Shown in pieces: positions 42,336 to 50,385 of a stretch of DNA of 64,000 nucleotides; positions within the stretch are counted from its first letter, which is position 1; each line of letters opens with the position of its first letter. This DNA is from DAINPP01 sp963667315 (GTDB taxonomy: Bacteria; Thermotogota; Thermotogae; MWEM01). The notes under the pieces are model-generated. The model made no database searches. It was not told the DNA's origin and saw only the letters and a list, made by a program, of their open reading frames with translations. Both the position numbers and the translations under genes were made by a program. The stretch spans positions 2,666,001-2,730,000 of the forward strand of contig OY763325.1 in assembly GCA_963667315.1 (NCBI GenBank). The letters run 5' to 3'.

Positions 42336-43148
42336 TTGAGACAGCTCTTGAAAGCAGCCAATCTGTCACGGTCAACTTTTTACTACCATTTGAAGCAAAT
42401 GAAGCAACCAGATAAAAACGCAGAATTGAAAGCCAGGATAAAAGAGATTTTCCACGAGAGTCGTGGGCGATATGGTTATAGGCGTATAACGATGAAACTA
42501 AACCAATTAGGTTATGTCGTAAACCATAAGAAGGTTCAGCGTTTGATGCGTGAATCAGGTATCATCTGCCAAGTCAGGATGAAGAAATATCGTTCCTATA
42601 AGGGAGAAGCAGGTAAGACAGCACCTAATCTCTTGAAAAGAGATTTTAGCGCCAAAAAGATTAACGAAAAATGGCTGACAGACATCACTCAATTTTCATT
42701 GTTCGGTCAAAAGCTTTACCTGTCTCCTATCTTGGATTGCTTCAGTCTGGAGATCGTTTCCTATTCACTGACAACTAGCCCGAATCTTGGCCAAATCGCG
42801 GAAATGCTGGAAAATGCCTTCTCTAAATATGATTCTCTTGAAGGGTTAATCATGCATTCAGATCAGGGGTGGCAATACCAACATCATCGTTACAGAAGAG
42901 CACTTAACAAAAACGGTATTACCCAAAGTATGAGCCGAAAAGGGAATTGTTATGATAACGCGTTAATGGAGAACTTTTTTGGTTTACTCAAATCAGAATT
43001 ATTATATCTACAGGTTTTTGATGATATTGATCATTTTAAGCATGAACTTCATCATTACATTCGTTGGTATAATGAGGATAGAATTAAGCTGAAATTAAAT
43101 GGAATGTCCCCGATTCAATTTCGAGAACATTCCCTTTTAACTTCTTAA
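42336..43148 (+). CDS. IS3-family transposase OrfB (DDE integrase core)
   Basis: A 270-aa frame when read from the TTG at 42336, but open in-frame back through the A7 slip site. It has an HTH_21-like segment (LLKAANLSRSTFYYHLK and ESRGRYGYRRITMKLN) then the rve integrase core with the DDE triad: D in LTDITQF, D in MHSDQGWQY, and E in NALMENFFGLLKSE. It is normally made as an OrfAB fusion. The frame looks intact, so the element may be active. Confidence 0.9.
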   Translation: MRQLLKAANLSRSTFYYHLKQMKQPDKNAELKARIKEIFHESRGRYGYRRITMKLNQLGYVVNHKKVQRLMRESGIICQVRMKKYRSYKGEAGKTAPNLLKRDFSAKKINEKWLTDITQFSLFGQKLYLSPILDCFSLEIVSYSLTTSPNLGQIAEMLENAFSKYDSLEGLIMHSDQGWQYQHHRYRRALNKNGITQSMSRKGNCYDNALMENFFGLLKSELLYLQVFDDIDHFKHELHHYIRWYNEDRIKLKLNGMSPIQFREHSLLTS

Positions 43149-43261
43149 TTTTCCCTGTCCAACTTTTTGGGGTCAGATCAAGATTCTGCGCACTTTTTCT
43201 ATTTCTAACATTAGTTCAGTACAAAAATAGTGAAACAATACTTGCAGTATTCTCCAAACTC

Positions 43262-44056
43262 CTATCTCCCAAACTCCAGGAACCTCAAACAACAATAGGC
43301 AAATTCCACAGGGTCCTCAAAGATTAAATAATGATCATCCCCAGGAAACTTGATCAGCCATGAGTTCTCGAAATAAGAGGCCAACACTTCAGAATTGGCA
43401 ACCGACAGAATATTATCCGCTGTTCCGTGGATCAACAATACCAGGTTATGCATATCAGCAAAAACAGCCGGTTCAACCTGCCAGAAATCCACCGTATCCA
43501 ATTGCTTTTTTACCGGACCTTCCGTCGGAAGTTCTGCATTTGCATTTTGCTGAAGATCTTCGAGACAGCCCTGTGTGTTATACGAAGTCGCATTCAGGAT
43601 GACACGATCAACCCTCTCAGGATGATGCATCATGATGTACTGGATAAAGATGCTCCCCATCGAATATCCCAGCATATCCGCTTTCTCAAGTCCTATGGCA
43701 TCCATAAAGCCGACAACATCCTCGGACAGCAATTCATACGAATAAGGCTTGTCAACGTCTGTACTGAAACCCATCCCGCGATTATCCATCAGGATCAGCT
43801 GATAGTCATTTGACAGCATGTCCAGAATCGTCTGAGGCCAGTGAATCATCTCACACCCAAGCCCGGTTACCAGCAAAAGCGGGTCCCCTTCTCCAATCAC
43901 TTTAAACCCGATCTCGATCTCCCCCACCGGAATCCGATAGACCTTGTTTCCGGCAGCATCAACGGCGATGTGTTCTTCCGGGATGTTCAGCTGGATACCA
44001 AAATTTAAAATGACCACAAAGACAAAAATCAGAACAAATAACAAGTTTTTCTTCAT
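43262..44056 (-). CDS. Secreted alpha/beta hydrolase
   Basis: A 264-aa protein with an N-terminal signal anchor (about 1-23). It carries the alpha/beta hydrolase features: oxyanion region LLVTGLGCEMIHW, DNRGMGFS, nucleophile elbow GYSMGS (Ser near residue 132), the acid in LIHGTADNIL, and the His in GDDHYLI. The substrate is unknown; esters or lactones are usual. It is a single gene convergent with the IS element. A GGGGAAGTG site precedes the ATG. Confidence 0.85.
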   Translation of the reverse strand: MKKNLLFVLIFVFVVILNFGIQLNIPEEHIAVDAAGNKVYRIPVGEIEIGFKVIGEGDPLLLVTGLGCEMIHWPQTILDMLSNDYQLILMDNRGMGFSTDVDKPYSYELLSEDVVGFMDAIGLEKADMLGYSMGSIFIQYIMMHHPERVDRVILNATSYNTQGCLEDLQQNANAELPTEGPVKKQLDTVDFWQVEPAVFADMHNLVLLIHGTADNILSVANSEVLASYFENSWLIKFPGDDHYLIFEDPVEFAYCCLRFLEFGR

Positions 44057-44165
44057 TCAATTCACTTCCCCGTTTGGTTTATTATTAGACATTTCATTAT
44101 ACCCTAATTATTTTAGAAAACTTCAGGTGAATTGCTTAACAAAATTTTTTGAAATAAAACTTGCA

Positions 44166-44174
44166 TGATATAAT
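44166..44174 (+). promoter_or_regulatory. Extended -10 promoter element before the DUF2779 gene
   Basis: TGATATAAT, 52 bases before ATG 44226. No convincing -35 at normal spacing (TTGAAA at 44149 is 14 bases away). Confidence 0.45.
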
Positions 44175-44225
44175 TTAATTAACAAAATAGTATCATAAAC
44201 TCTAATGTTAGAGAGGGATATTAAA

Positions 44226-45725
44226 ATGAATTACATAACAAAAGCGGACTATTTAAATACAGTGACATGCCCTACGCTCGGGTTGTATACACATAACAAT
44301 ACATCAAAAGAAGATCTTACATTTGCAATAGAAAACAGGATATATATCGGGAATTGTATAGGAGAAAAAGCGAGAAAGAAATTTATCAACGGAACTTTCA
44401 TCAGCGGGAAAAATGTAAAAGATGCCGTTTATACAACAGCTCAGCTTCTCAACACAACGCCGAATGGTGTCTTCTTCGAGGCGGCTTTCGAACAGGATGG
44501 ATTTGTTGCCAGAGCGGATATACTGATAAAAACAGAGGAAAAATACAAGATTATCGAAGTGAAGTCTGCAACCGAACAGGATATTACAAAATCAGGAGGG
44601 AAACCGTATCTTGAGGACCTGGCTTACACCTGCTGGGTGGCTCAAAAAAACGGTCTTGAAATCGAGCACGCCTCCCTTTACTTCCTCTCAAAGGAATATA
44701 GAATTGGTGACGGCGAAGACAAACTCTTTGCAGAAGTGGATGGGTTACAAGCGGTGCAGAAACTCATTTCCATTTACGATTCAAAGGCTGACTTCATCAA
44801 AAAGACCCTCTCAAAACCAGAGAAAAGTGAGCCACATCCCATAAAGGATTGCAAAACCTGCCCGATGAAGCGCGAATGCTACCCGGATTATGAGACTTAC
44901 ACCGTTTATCAAATTCCGGGACTTCGACTGAAAAAGCACCTTGAAGAGGGGATTACAAAGGCTGAAGATCTGGAATATGACAAACTCAACGACAAACAGA
45001 AAAGAGTTGTGGACTGTATTCTCGAAGACAAAATCTATATCGACAAAGAGGGCATCAAAGAAACGGTTGCCACTTGGGCTTATCCCATCGCCTATTTCGA
45101 CTTTGAAACGGTCTCACCACCGATACCGGTTATTACTGATACAAAACCGTATGAAAGACTACCGTTCCAATACTCGGTACATATTGCCAAAGATTCGGAA
45201 CAACCCATCGACGATTACAGACATGAAGAATACCTCGCCAACCCGGCCAACATGCCCGACAGCATCATGGAATTGGCGGAGTGTATGACGGATGATCTGG
45301 AAGAGTGCCAAACCATCGTCGCCTATCACGACAGCTTCGAAAAAGGTGTTGTCCAATGGCTGGCGGATTGGACGGCACAAAAAGGGGAACACGACCTTTC
45401 AGAAAAACTCAAAGCCATCAAGAGCAAATTTGTCGATCTGAAAGTCCTCATCGAAAAAAATTACTACAACCCAAAATTCAAAGGGAGTTTTTCCATCAAA
45501 AAGACACTTCCCGTTCTCGTGCCAACACTCTCATACGATGATCTCGTCGTAGGCAACGGAAACGAAGCGACAACCATCTTCCTGAACATGATACTCGGAA
45601 GAGATGAGGAACTGGCTGCAAAAGACATGATACTGCCAACGAGAGCGGATATGCTGGCATATTGCAAACTCGACACCTGGGCGATGGTTGTTTTGAAAAA
45701 GGCTTTGGAGGAGTTGGCAGGATAA
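44226..45725 (+). CDS. DUF2779 protein: Fe-S PD-(D/E)XK nuclease plus DEDD exonuclease-like domain
   Basis: A 499-aa cytoplasmic protein. N-terminal part: a Cys in TVTCPTLGLYTH near residue 15; the nuclease-like ARADILIK...YKIIEVKSATEQ (D...E-x-K) near residues 95-115; and CKTCPMKREC near 209-218. One N-terminal Cys plus three distal Cys is the layout of Cas4/AddB-type 4Fe-4S nucleases. C-terminal part: AYFDFETVSPP near 289 (D-x-E), VAYHDSFEKGV, and YCKLDTWAM near 480 fit a DEDD 3'-5' exonuclease fold. The family is uncharacterised as far as I know. Its place at the start of a defence-rich region suggests DNA or RNA degradation. Start ATG 44226 follows AGAGGGAT. Confidence 0.8.
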   Translation: MNYITKADYLNTVTCPTLGLYTHNNTSKEDLTFAIENRIYIGNCIGEKARKKFINGTFISGKNVKDAVYTTAQLLNTTPNGVFFEAAFEQDGFVARADILIKTEEKYKIIEVKSATEQDITKSGGKPYLEDLAYTCWVAQKNGLEIEHASLYFLSKEYRIGDGEDKLFAEVDGLQAVQKLISIYDSKADFIKKTLSKPEKSEPHPIKDCKTCPMKRECYPDYETYTVYQIPGLRLKKHLEEGITKAEDLEYDKLNDKQKRVVDCILEDKIYIDKEGIKETVATWAYPIAYFDFETVSPPIPVITDTKPYERLPFQYSVHIAKDSEQPIDDYRHEEYLANPANMPDSIMELAECMTDDLEECQTIVAYHDSFEKGVVQWLADWTAQKGEHDLSEKLKAIKSKFVDLKVLIEKNYYNPKFKGSFSIKKTLPVLVPTLSYDDLVVGNGNEATTIFLNMILGRDEELAAKDMILPTRADMLAYCKLDTWAMVVLKKALEELAG

Positions 45726-45727
45726 CG

Positions 45728-45773
45728 TGTCATTTTACTCTTAAATTCTTGTGTTTTTAAGAGTAAAATGACA
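45728..45773. terminator. Long perfect inverted repeat after the DUF2779 gene
   Basis: Arms of 18 bp (TGTCATTTTACTCTTAAA and its complement) around a 10-base loop, starting three bases after the stop. It can form a long stem. It lacks a T-run, so it may be a terminator for both strands, a processing site or a trace of an element end. Confidence 0.6.
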
Positions 45774-45790
45774 AAATAAAATTCCGGATA

Positions 45791-45836
45791 TTTACAAATA
45801 TACTTATTTGGAGTATGATATAAGTATATTTGTAAA
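45791..45836. promoter_or_regulatory. Operator of the abiE operon (17-bp inverted repeat)
   Basis: TTTACAAATATACTTAT and ATAAGTATATTTGTAAA are perfect 17-bp arms with a 12-base spacer. The right arm covers a likely extended -10 (TGATATAAG). AbiEi antitoxins are known to repress their own operon by binding inverted repeats in the promoter, so this is the expected autoregulatory site. An almost identical site lies at 47342. Confidence 0.8.
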
Positions 45837-45850
45837 AAGAGGTGTTTGGT

Positions 45851-46444
45851 TTGAATTATAGAGCAGAACTTGAAGAACTCGTTCAAAAACAGCACGGTAC
45901 AATTTTAAGTGCCGATATCGATAAAAATAAAATACCAAGAATCTATCTCCAAAAAATGGTTGCTGAAGGAAAACTTGAAAAGGTTAATCGTGGTGTGTAT
46001 GTTTCCACTGATGCTATTGAAGATGAAATGTATGCCATTCAAATCAGATATTCAAAATTCATTTTTTCTCATGAAACAGCACTGTTTATCCATAATTTAA
46101 CGGATAGAACACCATTTGAATACTCAGTGACAGTGCCGAGTGGATACAAAGTCGTTTCAAAAGTTGCTCAAAGGATAAAAGCATATTATATCAAAAAAGA
46201 GTGGCATGGGCTTGGAGTTGAAACGGCTAAGACCACCTTTGGTAACACTATCAAAGTTTATTCCGTTGAAAGAACAATATGCGATATCATACGAAGCAGA
46301 AACCGCATAGATATACAGATATTGATTCCTGCTTTGAAGAAAATTGTCCGTTTAAAATCTGTCGATTATTCATTGCTTATGAATTATGCAAAAAAACTCA
46401 AGATTGAAAAGATACTGAATCATTATTTGGAGGTGTTACTGTGA
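45851..46444 (+). CDS. abiEi: Type IV toxin-antitoxin AbiEi family antitoxin
   Basis: A 197-aa protein. The N-terminal ~75 residues form a winged helix-turn-helix (LVQKQHGTILSADIDKNKIPRIYLQKMVAEGKLEKVNRGVYV), the AbiEi_4-type DNA-binding domain. The rest (HETALFIHNLTDRTPFEYSVTVPSGYKV, VYSVERTICDIIRSRNRID) is the antitoxin/regulator domain. AbiEi represses the operon and counters the AbiEii nucleotidyltransferase. TTG 45851 after AGAGGTG is preferred over GTG 45842, which would overlap that site. The gene overlaps abiEii by four bases. Confidence 0.88.
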   Translation: MNYRAELEELVQKQHGTILSADIDKNKIPRIYLQKMVAEGKLEKVNRGVYVSTDAIEDEMYAIQIRYSKFIFSHETALFIHNLTDRTPFEYSVTVPSGYKVVSKVAQRIKAYYIKKEWHGLGVETAKTTFGNTIKVYSVERTICDIIRSRNRIDIQILIPALKKIVRLKSVDYSLLMNYAKKLKIEKILNHYLEVLL

Positions 46445-47271
46445 GCAGAAAAGCCATGAGTCTAAAGGCGAAGATTAGAAATTTTGCAAAACAAAAGAAT
46501 ATGTCTGCACAAGTGGCTCTTCAAAATTATATGTTCGAACGCTTTTTGGAGCGTCTTTCAAGATCAGCATATAAAGATAAATTCATTCTGAAAGGTGGCA
46601 TATTAATTGCTACACTTGTTGGTATAGGCAACAGATCTACTATGGATTTGGATACTACGGTAAAAAACTATCCACTGAACGTTGAATCATTAACAAAAGC
46701 CATAAAAGATATTTGCGATATCACTGTTGAAGACAGCGTTATTTTTAATTTCTTGGATATCAGAAATATCAGAGATGATGATGCTTATGGCGGTTTTAAA
46801 GTGAGCATTGTTGCAGAATACGACACAATAATCACTCCAATGCAAATAGATGTTACAACGGGTGATGCAATTACACCAGAAGCGGTTTTTTATACCTTCA
46901 AAAAGATATTTGAAGAAGGTGAAATTAAAGTATGGGCCTATAATATCGAAACTGTTTTGGCAGAAAAAGTGGAAACAATTTTAAGAAGAGGAGAGTTGAA
47001 TACAAGACCAAGAGATTTTTATGATGCCTATATTTTGGCAAAAACAATAAATTATGAACCCTCCGTATTTTCTGAAGCCTTAAAATCCACGGCCGAACAC
47101 AGAGAAACTTCTCATATCTTTAAAAATATCAATCAACGGATAAATGAGATAAGAAAAAGTGAAGTGCTTAAAACAAGATGGATCAAGTATACAAAAAATT
47201 ATAATTATGCAAATGATATTACCTATGAAGATGTTATTGCGGTTATAGACATATTGATCCAAAACCTGTAA
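46441..47271 (+). CDS. abiEii: Type IV toxin-antitoxin AbiEii nucleotidyltransferase toxin
   Basis: A 276-aa DUF1814-type nucleotidyltransferase. The catalytic region is FILKGGILIATL...RSTMDLDTTVKN near residues 48-75, where S/T-x-D-x-D supplies the metal-binding Asp pair. A later KVSIVAEYD, QIDVTTGD, LAEKVETILRRGELNTRPRDFYDAYIL is also conserved. AbiEii toxins are NTP-dependent and stop growth of phage-infected cells by blocking translation (tRNA modification is described for relatives). The GTG start overlaps the antitoxin stop as GTGA. All motifs look intact. Confidence 0.9.
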   Translation: MSRKAMSLKAKIRNFAKQKNMSAQVALQNYMFERFLERLSRSAYKDKFILKGGILIATLVGIGNRSTMDLDTTVKNYPLNVESLTKAIKDICDITVEDSVIFNFLDIRNIRDDDAYGGFKVSIVAEYDTIITPMQIDVTTGDAITPEAVFYTFKKIFEEGEIKVWAYNIETVLAEKVETILRRGELNTRPRDFYDAYILAKTINYEPSVFSEALKSTAEHRETSHIFKNINQRINEIRKSEVLKTRWIKYTKNYNYANDITYEDVIAVIDILIQNL

Positions 47272-47341
47272 ATCAAGAAAATAAAGAATTTTCTAACAAA
47301 ATCCATTCCCTGGAGGGCTGAGTCCTAAAAAACAACAGAAA

Positions 47342-47387
47342 TTTACAAATATACTTATATAGTAGATAATATAAGTGTATTTGTAAA
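47342..47387. promoter_or_regulatory. Second copy of the abiE-type operator, before rmuC
   Basis: TTTACAAATATACTTAT and ATAAGTGTATTTGTAAA: the same 17-bp arms and the same 12-base spacer as 45791-45836, with a single arm difference (A to G at 47377) while the spacer differs. A TATAAG -10 lies in the right arm, as in the first copy. It lies 17 bases before the rmuC start, so the AbiEi protein probably also controls rmuC. Confidence 0.8.
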
Positions 47388-47404
47388 ACCAAAGGAGAAA
47401 AAAA

Positions 47405-48853
47405 ATGCCAATAGAGATCATACTACAACTATCAATCCTCATAACCCTTATCATAACCATCTTCCTGCTCATAAAAGTTCTCAGAACATCAGATGCAGCC
47501 TACGACCTTGAAGACACGATGAGAGAAGAATTTACCAGAAACAGAAACGAATTAATCGGCAACCTCTCACATAATCGAACCGAAAACAACTCACAGTTCA
47601 ATACCTTTCAGGAGTCGATGCTGAACAGGATGAACACCATCGAAGCCTCACAGCGAACAAATTTCGAAAGTTTCTCAAGAGAACAGCGGCAGAAATTTTC
47701 GGACTTTGAACGACAGCAAAAAGAACTATCGACGATCATCGCCATGAATCTGAAAGACATTCGAGAGACCTCAGACAAAAAGATGGGAGATATCATCACT
47801 CTCAACACCACAAACGCCAAGGACATGAGAGAGGATCTTCAGGCGTTTATGAACAACACCGGGACAAAGCTGAACGCCATCAGAGAAAACGTGGATAACA
47901 ACCTCAAAGACCTTCAGAACAAAAACACCGAACAGATAGAGAAGATGCGACAGACCGTAGACGAAAAACTCCACAAAACATTGGAAACAAGACTCACCGA
48001 ATCCTTCAAACTGGTCAGTGACAAGCTGGAAACCGTTCAAAAAGGTCTGGGAGAGATGCAGACGCTCGCCACCGGTGTTGGAGATTTAAAACGCGTGTTG
48101 TCAAACGTCAAGACAAAAGGTGTACTCGGAGAATATCAGCTGGAAAACATCCTCGAACAAATCCTGACACCCGCTCAATATGACAAGAACATCAACACAG
48201 TCCCAAGAAGCAACGACCGGGTGGAATTTGCCATCAAGATGCCGGGACAAAGCGATGATCAATCAGTCTATCTGCCGATTGATGCCAAATTCCCCACAGA
48301 AGATTATCAGAGCTTGTTGAACGCCTATGAAGAAGCGGATTCGGACAAGATAAGACAAAGCAAAAAAGCCCTGGAACAAAAGATCAAAAAATTTGCCAAA
48401 GATATCCGAAGCAAATACGTCGCCCCACCGCACACAACAGACTTTGCCATCATGTTCCTGCCGTTTGAGGGCCTATACGCCGAAGTCCTCCGAATAGACG
48501 GCCTGTTTGAACACCTGCAAAGAGAAGAACACATCATCATCACCGGCCCCACCACCATCGCCGCCTTCCTGAACAGTTTACAGATAGGTTTCAGGACACT
48601 TGCCATACAGAAAAGAACCAGTGAAGTCTGGGAAGTCCTTGGCGCTGTCAAGACGGAATTTGTGAAGTTCTCGGAAATATTGGCGAAGACGAAAAAGAAA
48701 TTGAACGAGGCGAGTAATGTGATTGAAGATGCTCAGACGAGAACACGGGTGATGGGGAGAAAGCTCAAAAATGTTGAGGCTTTGCCTGAGATAGAACCCA
48801 TTGAAGCTTTGGAAAGCGATTTTTCGGAAGATGAAGAGAACAAAATAATTTAA
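47405..48853 (+). CDS. rmuC: DNA recombination protein RmuC
   Basis: A 482-aa protein: an N-terminal membrane helix (about 4-24), a long coiled coil (about 35-240, many NNLKDLQNKNTEQIEKMRQT-like heptads), then the RmuC domain (about 245-440) with KTKGVLGEYQLENILEQIL, IDAKFPTEDYQSLL, YVAPPHTTDFAIMFLPFEGLYAE and IITGPTTIAAFLNSLQIGF. The domain has a PD-(D/E)XK nuclease-like core; RmuC limits inversions at short inverted repeats and has been found in defence regions. Length is close to E. coli RmuC. A AAAGGAG site precedes the ATG. It is expressed from an abiE-type promoter. Confidence 0.9.
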   Translation: MPIEIILQLSILITLIITIFLLIKVLRTSDAAYDLEDTMREEFTRNRNELIGNLSHNRTENNSQFNTFQESMLNRMNTIEASQRTNFESFSREQRQKFSDFERQQKELSTIIAMNLKDIRETSDKKMGDIITLNTTNAKDMREDLQAFMNNTGTKLNAIRENVDNNLKDLQNKNTEQIEKMRQTVDEKLHKTLETRLTESFKLVSDKLETVQKGLGEMQTLATGVGDLKRVLSNVKTKGVLGEYQLENILEQILTPAQYDKNINTVPRSNDRVEFAIKMPGQSDDQSVYLPIDAKFPTEDYQSLLNAYEEADSDKIRQSKKALEQKIKKFAKDIRSKYVAPPHTTDFAIMFLPFEGLYAEVLRIDGLFEHLQREEHIIITGPTTIAAFLNSLQIGFRTLAIQKRTSEVWEVLGAVKTEFVKFSEILAKTKKKLNEASNVIEDAQTRTRVMGRKLKNVEALPEIEPIEALESDFSEDEENKII

Positions 48854-48932
48854 TGTTTTGACCTATTGCAGAAGAATATTTCAAGAAGTGTATAATTAAA
48901 CGAATGAAAAGCATCTCAAAAGGGGGTGGAAA

Positions 48933-49916
48933 ATGAAAGAACAAAACCCACACGATAAATTTTTTAAACAGATGATGACAAAAAAAGAAACCGTTGCAGA
49001 CATCATCAAAACATATTTTCCAAAAAATTTATCAAAGGCAATAGATACCAGAACACTGAGGATTTCGAAAGATACATATATCGATGAACAAAACGCGGAA
49101 AATGAATCGGATATTCTGTACGAAGTGCTGATGGATGGTCAGGTAACTTATATTTACCTGTTATTTGAGCATAAAAGTTATGATTACAAATTTACAGCAC
49201 TTCAATTGTTGAAGTACATGTACAACATCTGGAACTTGGACATAAAACAGAAAAATATTTCAAGCAAAAAGAAAATAAAGCCAATATTGCCAGTTGTCTT
49301 TTACAGCAGTGAAGAACCCTGGACAAGAGGAATAACTTTTTCTGAATTGTTGGAAGAAATTCCAGAGTCTCTGAAAAAATATATTCCCGATTTTGAATTT
49401 TTTATGTTGAATTTGAACAACATCGACTTTAATGATATCAAAGGGGATTTTCAAACACAAATTATGATGAAAACAATGAAAATCGTCTTTATGAATGGAG
49501 ATGATCTTGGAGAAAACGTGGAAGAGATATTTCATCTCATGAAGTTGTACAAAGATATCACTGATGCGGAGGAATCTGTCAAGTTGTTTAGATTACTGAT
49601 TCGTTATCTGTTGCGTGCTGCAAAATATGTTCAAAAAGAACAGATTGAATATTCTGCAACAAAAGAATTGTCAGAATGGAGGGATGATTATATGAGTATC
49701 GCCGATGTTTTGAAAAAAGAAGGCTATAAAGAAGGATTAAAAGAAGGGAAAGAAGCATTATTATGGAAATTGATATTGACAAAATTCCCGACAATTGATA
49801 AAAGTTATTATAAAAAGCTCTCAGAGTTGGATTCTGATGTTTTTGAAATTCTTGCGAGTGAACTTTTGATTATGAAAGATTCAAAGGAACTTGAGAAATA
49901 TTTTTTAAGTAGATAA
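48933..49916 (+). CDS. Rpn-family recombination-promoting nuclease / PD-(D/E)XK transposase-like protein
   Basis: A 327-aa protein. The start NPHDKFFKQMMTKKETVADIIKTYFP is the family hallmark; the nuclease residues are D in ESDILYEV and E-x-K in YLLFEHKSY near residues 65-90, followed by LQLLKYMYNIW and ILPVVFYSSEEPW. The C-terminal region (KKEGYKEGLKEGKEALLWKLILTKFP) is also usual. Rpn proteins nick DNA and promote recombination in E. coli; homologues can act in phage defence. Start ATG 48933 follows AAAGGGGGTGG. TATAAT at 48891 is a likely -10. Confidence 0.9.
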   Translation: MKEQNPHDKFFKQMMTKKETVADIIKTYFPKNLSKAIDTRTLRISKDTYIDEQNAENESDILYEVLMDGQVTYIYLLFEHKSYDYKFTALQLLKYMYNIWNLDIKQKNISSKKKIKPILPVVFYSSEEPWTRGITFSELLEEIPESLKKYIPDFEFFMLNLNNIDFNDIKGDFQTQIMMKTMKIVFMNGDDLGENVEEIFHLMKLYKDITDAEESVKLFRLLIRYLLRAAKYVQKEQIEYSATKELSEWRDDYMSIADVLKKEGYKEGLKEGKEALLWKLILTKFPTIDKSYYKKLSELDSDVFEILASELLIMKDSKELEKYFLSR

Positions 49917-50020
49917 ACTTTAGAGTTTAAAAAAGCTGTTAAGTGAATGAAATCGAATTTGTTTCATTATTTTTTTGCACATTACAATAATTTTTACAGT
50001 GCCATGAAAATGATAAAAAA

Positions 50021-50049
50021 GTGGTTGTTTCCATTTCGGAAATAACCAC
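50021..50049. repeat. Palindrome 1 of the pre-hsd cluster
   Basis: GTGGTTGTTTCC and GGAAATAACCAC, 12-base arms with one mismatch (a G-T wobble in RNA) and a five-base loop. First of five palindromes in the ~470 bases between the Rpn gene and hsdM, a stretch that holds no gene. Confidence 0.65.
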
Positions 50050-50056
50050 ATAAATC

Positions 50057-50083
50057 GAACTGTCGAGGATTCCTCGACAGTTC
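50057..50083. repeat. Palindrome 2 of the pre-hsd cluster
   Basis: GAACTGTCGAGGA and TCCTCGACAGTTC, perfect 13-base arms around a single central T. Confidence 0.75.
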
Positions 50084-50122
50084 AAACATAATAAAAAAAT
50101 TTGTTGAAAAATCAACATGATC

Positions 50123-50150
50123 GTAGGAGCAATTCATGAATTGCCCCTAC
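50123..50150. repeat. Palindrome 3 of the pre-hsd cluster, member of the GGGCAATTC family
   Basis: GTAGGAGCAATTC ... GAATTGCCCCTAC with one mismatch (A for G in the left arm), centre AT. It belongs to the same family as the repeats at 7497, 7580 and 9347, over 40 kb away, which shows a dispersed genomic repeat. Confidence 0.75.
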
Positions 50151-50201
50151 AAGGGGCATCAAAAATATTGTTACTCGCTTTAGTTCAGTTTATATAAGCA
50201 A

Positions 50202-50231
50202 GATCATTTTCGTGATGTCACGAAAATGATC
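50202..50231. repeat. Palindrome 4 of the pre-hsd cluster
   Basis: GATCATTTTCGTGA and TCACGAAAATGATC, perfect 14-base arms with a two-base centre (TG). The inner sequence CATTTTC/GAAAATG is shared with palindrome 5. Confidence 0.75.
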
Positions 50232-50276
50232 AGGATTAGTTTGAATAAACCTGGAAGATTTAATAATAGATCCTTA

Positions 50277-50308
50277 CAACCATTTTCACGGCACCGTGAA
50301 AATGGTTG
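50277..50308. repeat. Palindrome 5 of the pre-hsd cluster
   Basis: CAACCATTTTCACGG and CCGTGAAAATGGTTG, perfect 15-base arms with a two-base centre (CA). It is 77 bases before the hsdM start. A half-copy-like GCCATGAAAATGAT lies at about 50001. Confidence 0.75.
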
Positions 50309-50385
50309 AGAAAAGAAAAAATTCAACGAAGTAACTCTCAGTTTTAAATACATGAGTACTCGTTATAAAAAGTGGGGGAAAGAAA

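Larger units (their letters stand above)
41715..43204 (+). mobile_element. IS3-family (IS150-like) insertion sequence
   Basis: Two transposase frames flanked by long imperfect inverted repeats. The left end AAATAGAAAAAGTGCGCAG (from 41715) matches the reverse complement of the right end CTGCGCACTTTTTCTATTT (to 43204). Inside, CCCCAAAAGTTGGACAG on the left (about 41744) matches CTGTCCAACTTTTTGGGG on the right (about 43155). The inner TGCGCAG...CTGCGCA pair (41727 to 43192) may be the true ends, in which case the outer AT-rich arms were a palindrome in the target. No clear target duplication was seen. It lies at the border between housekeeping genes and the accessory region. Confidence 0.85.

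Noticed and set aside
45728..45773. The 18-bp inverted repeat as a further AbiEi operator
   Set aside because: Its arm sequence does not match the TTTACAAATATACTTAT arms, and its position right after a stop codon fits a terminator or hairpin better.
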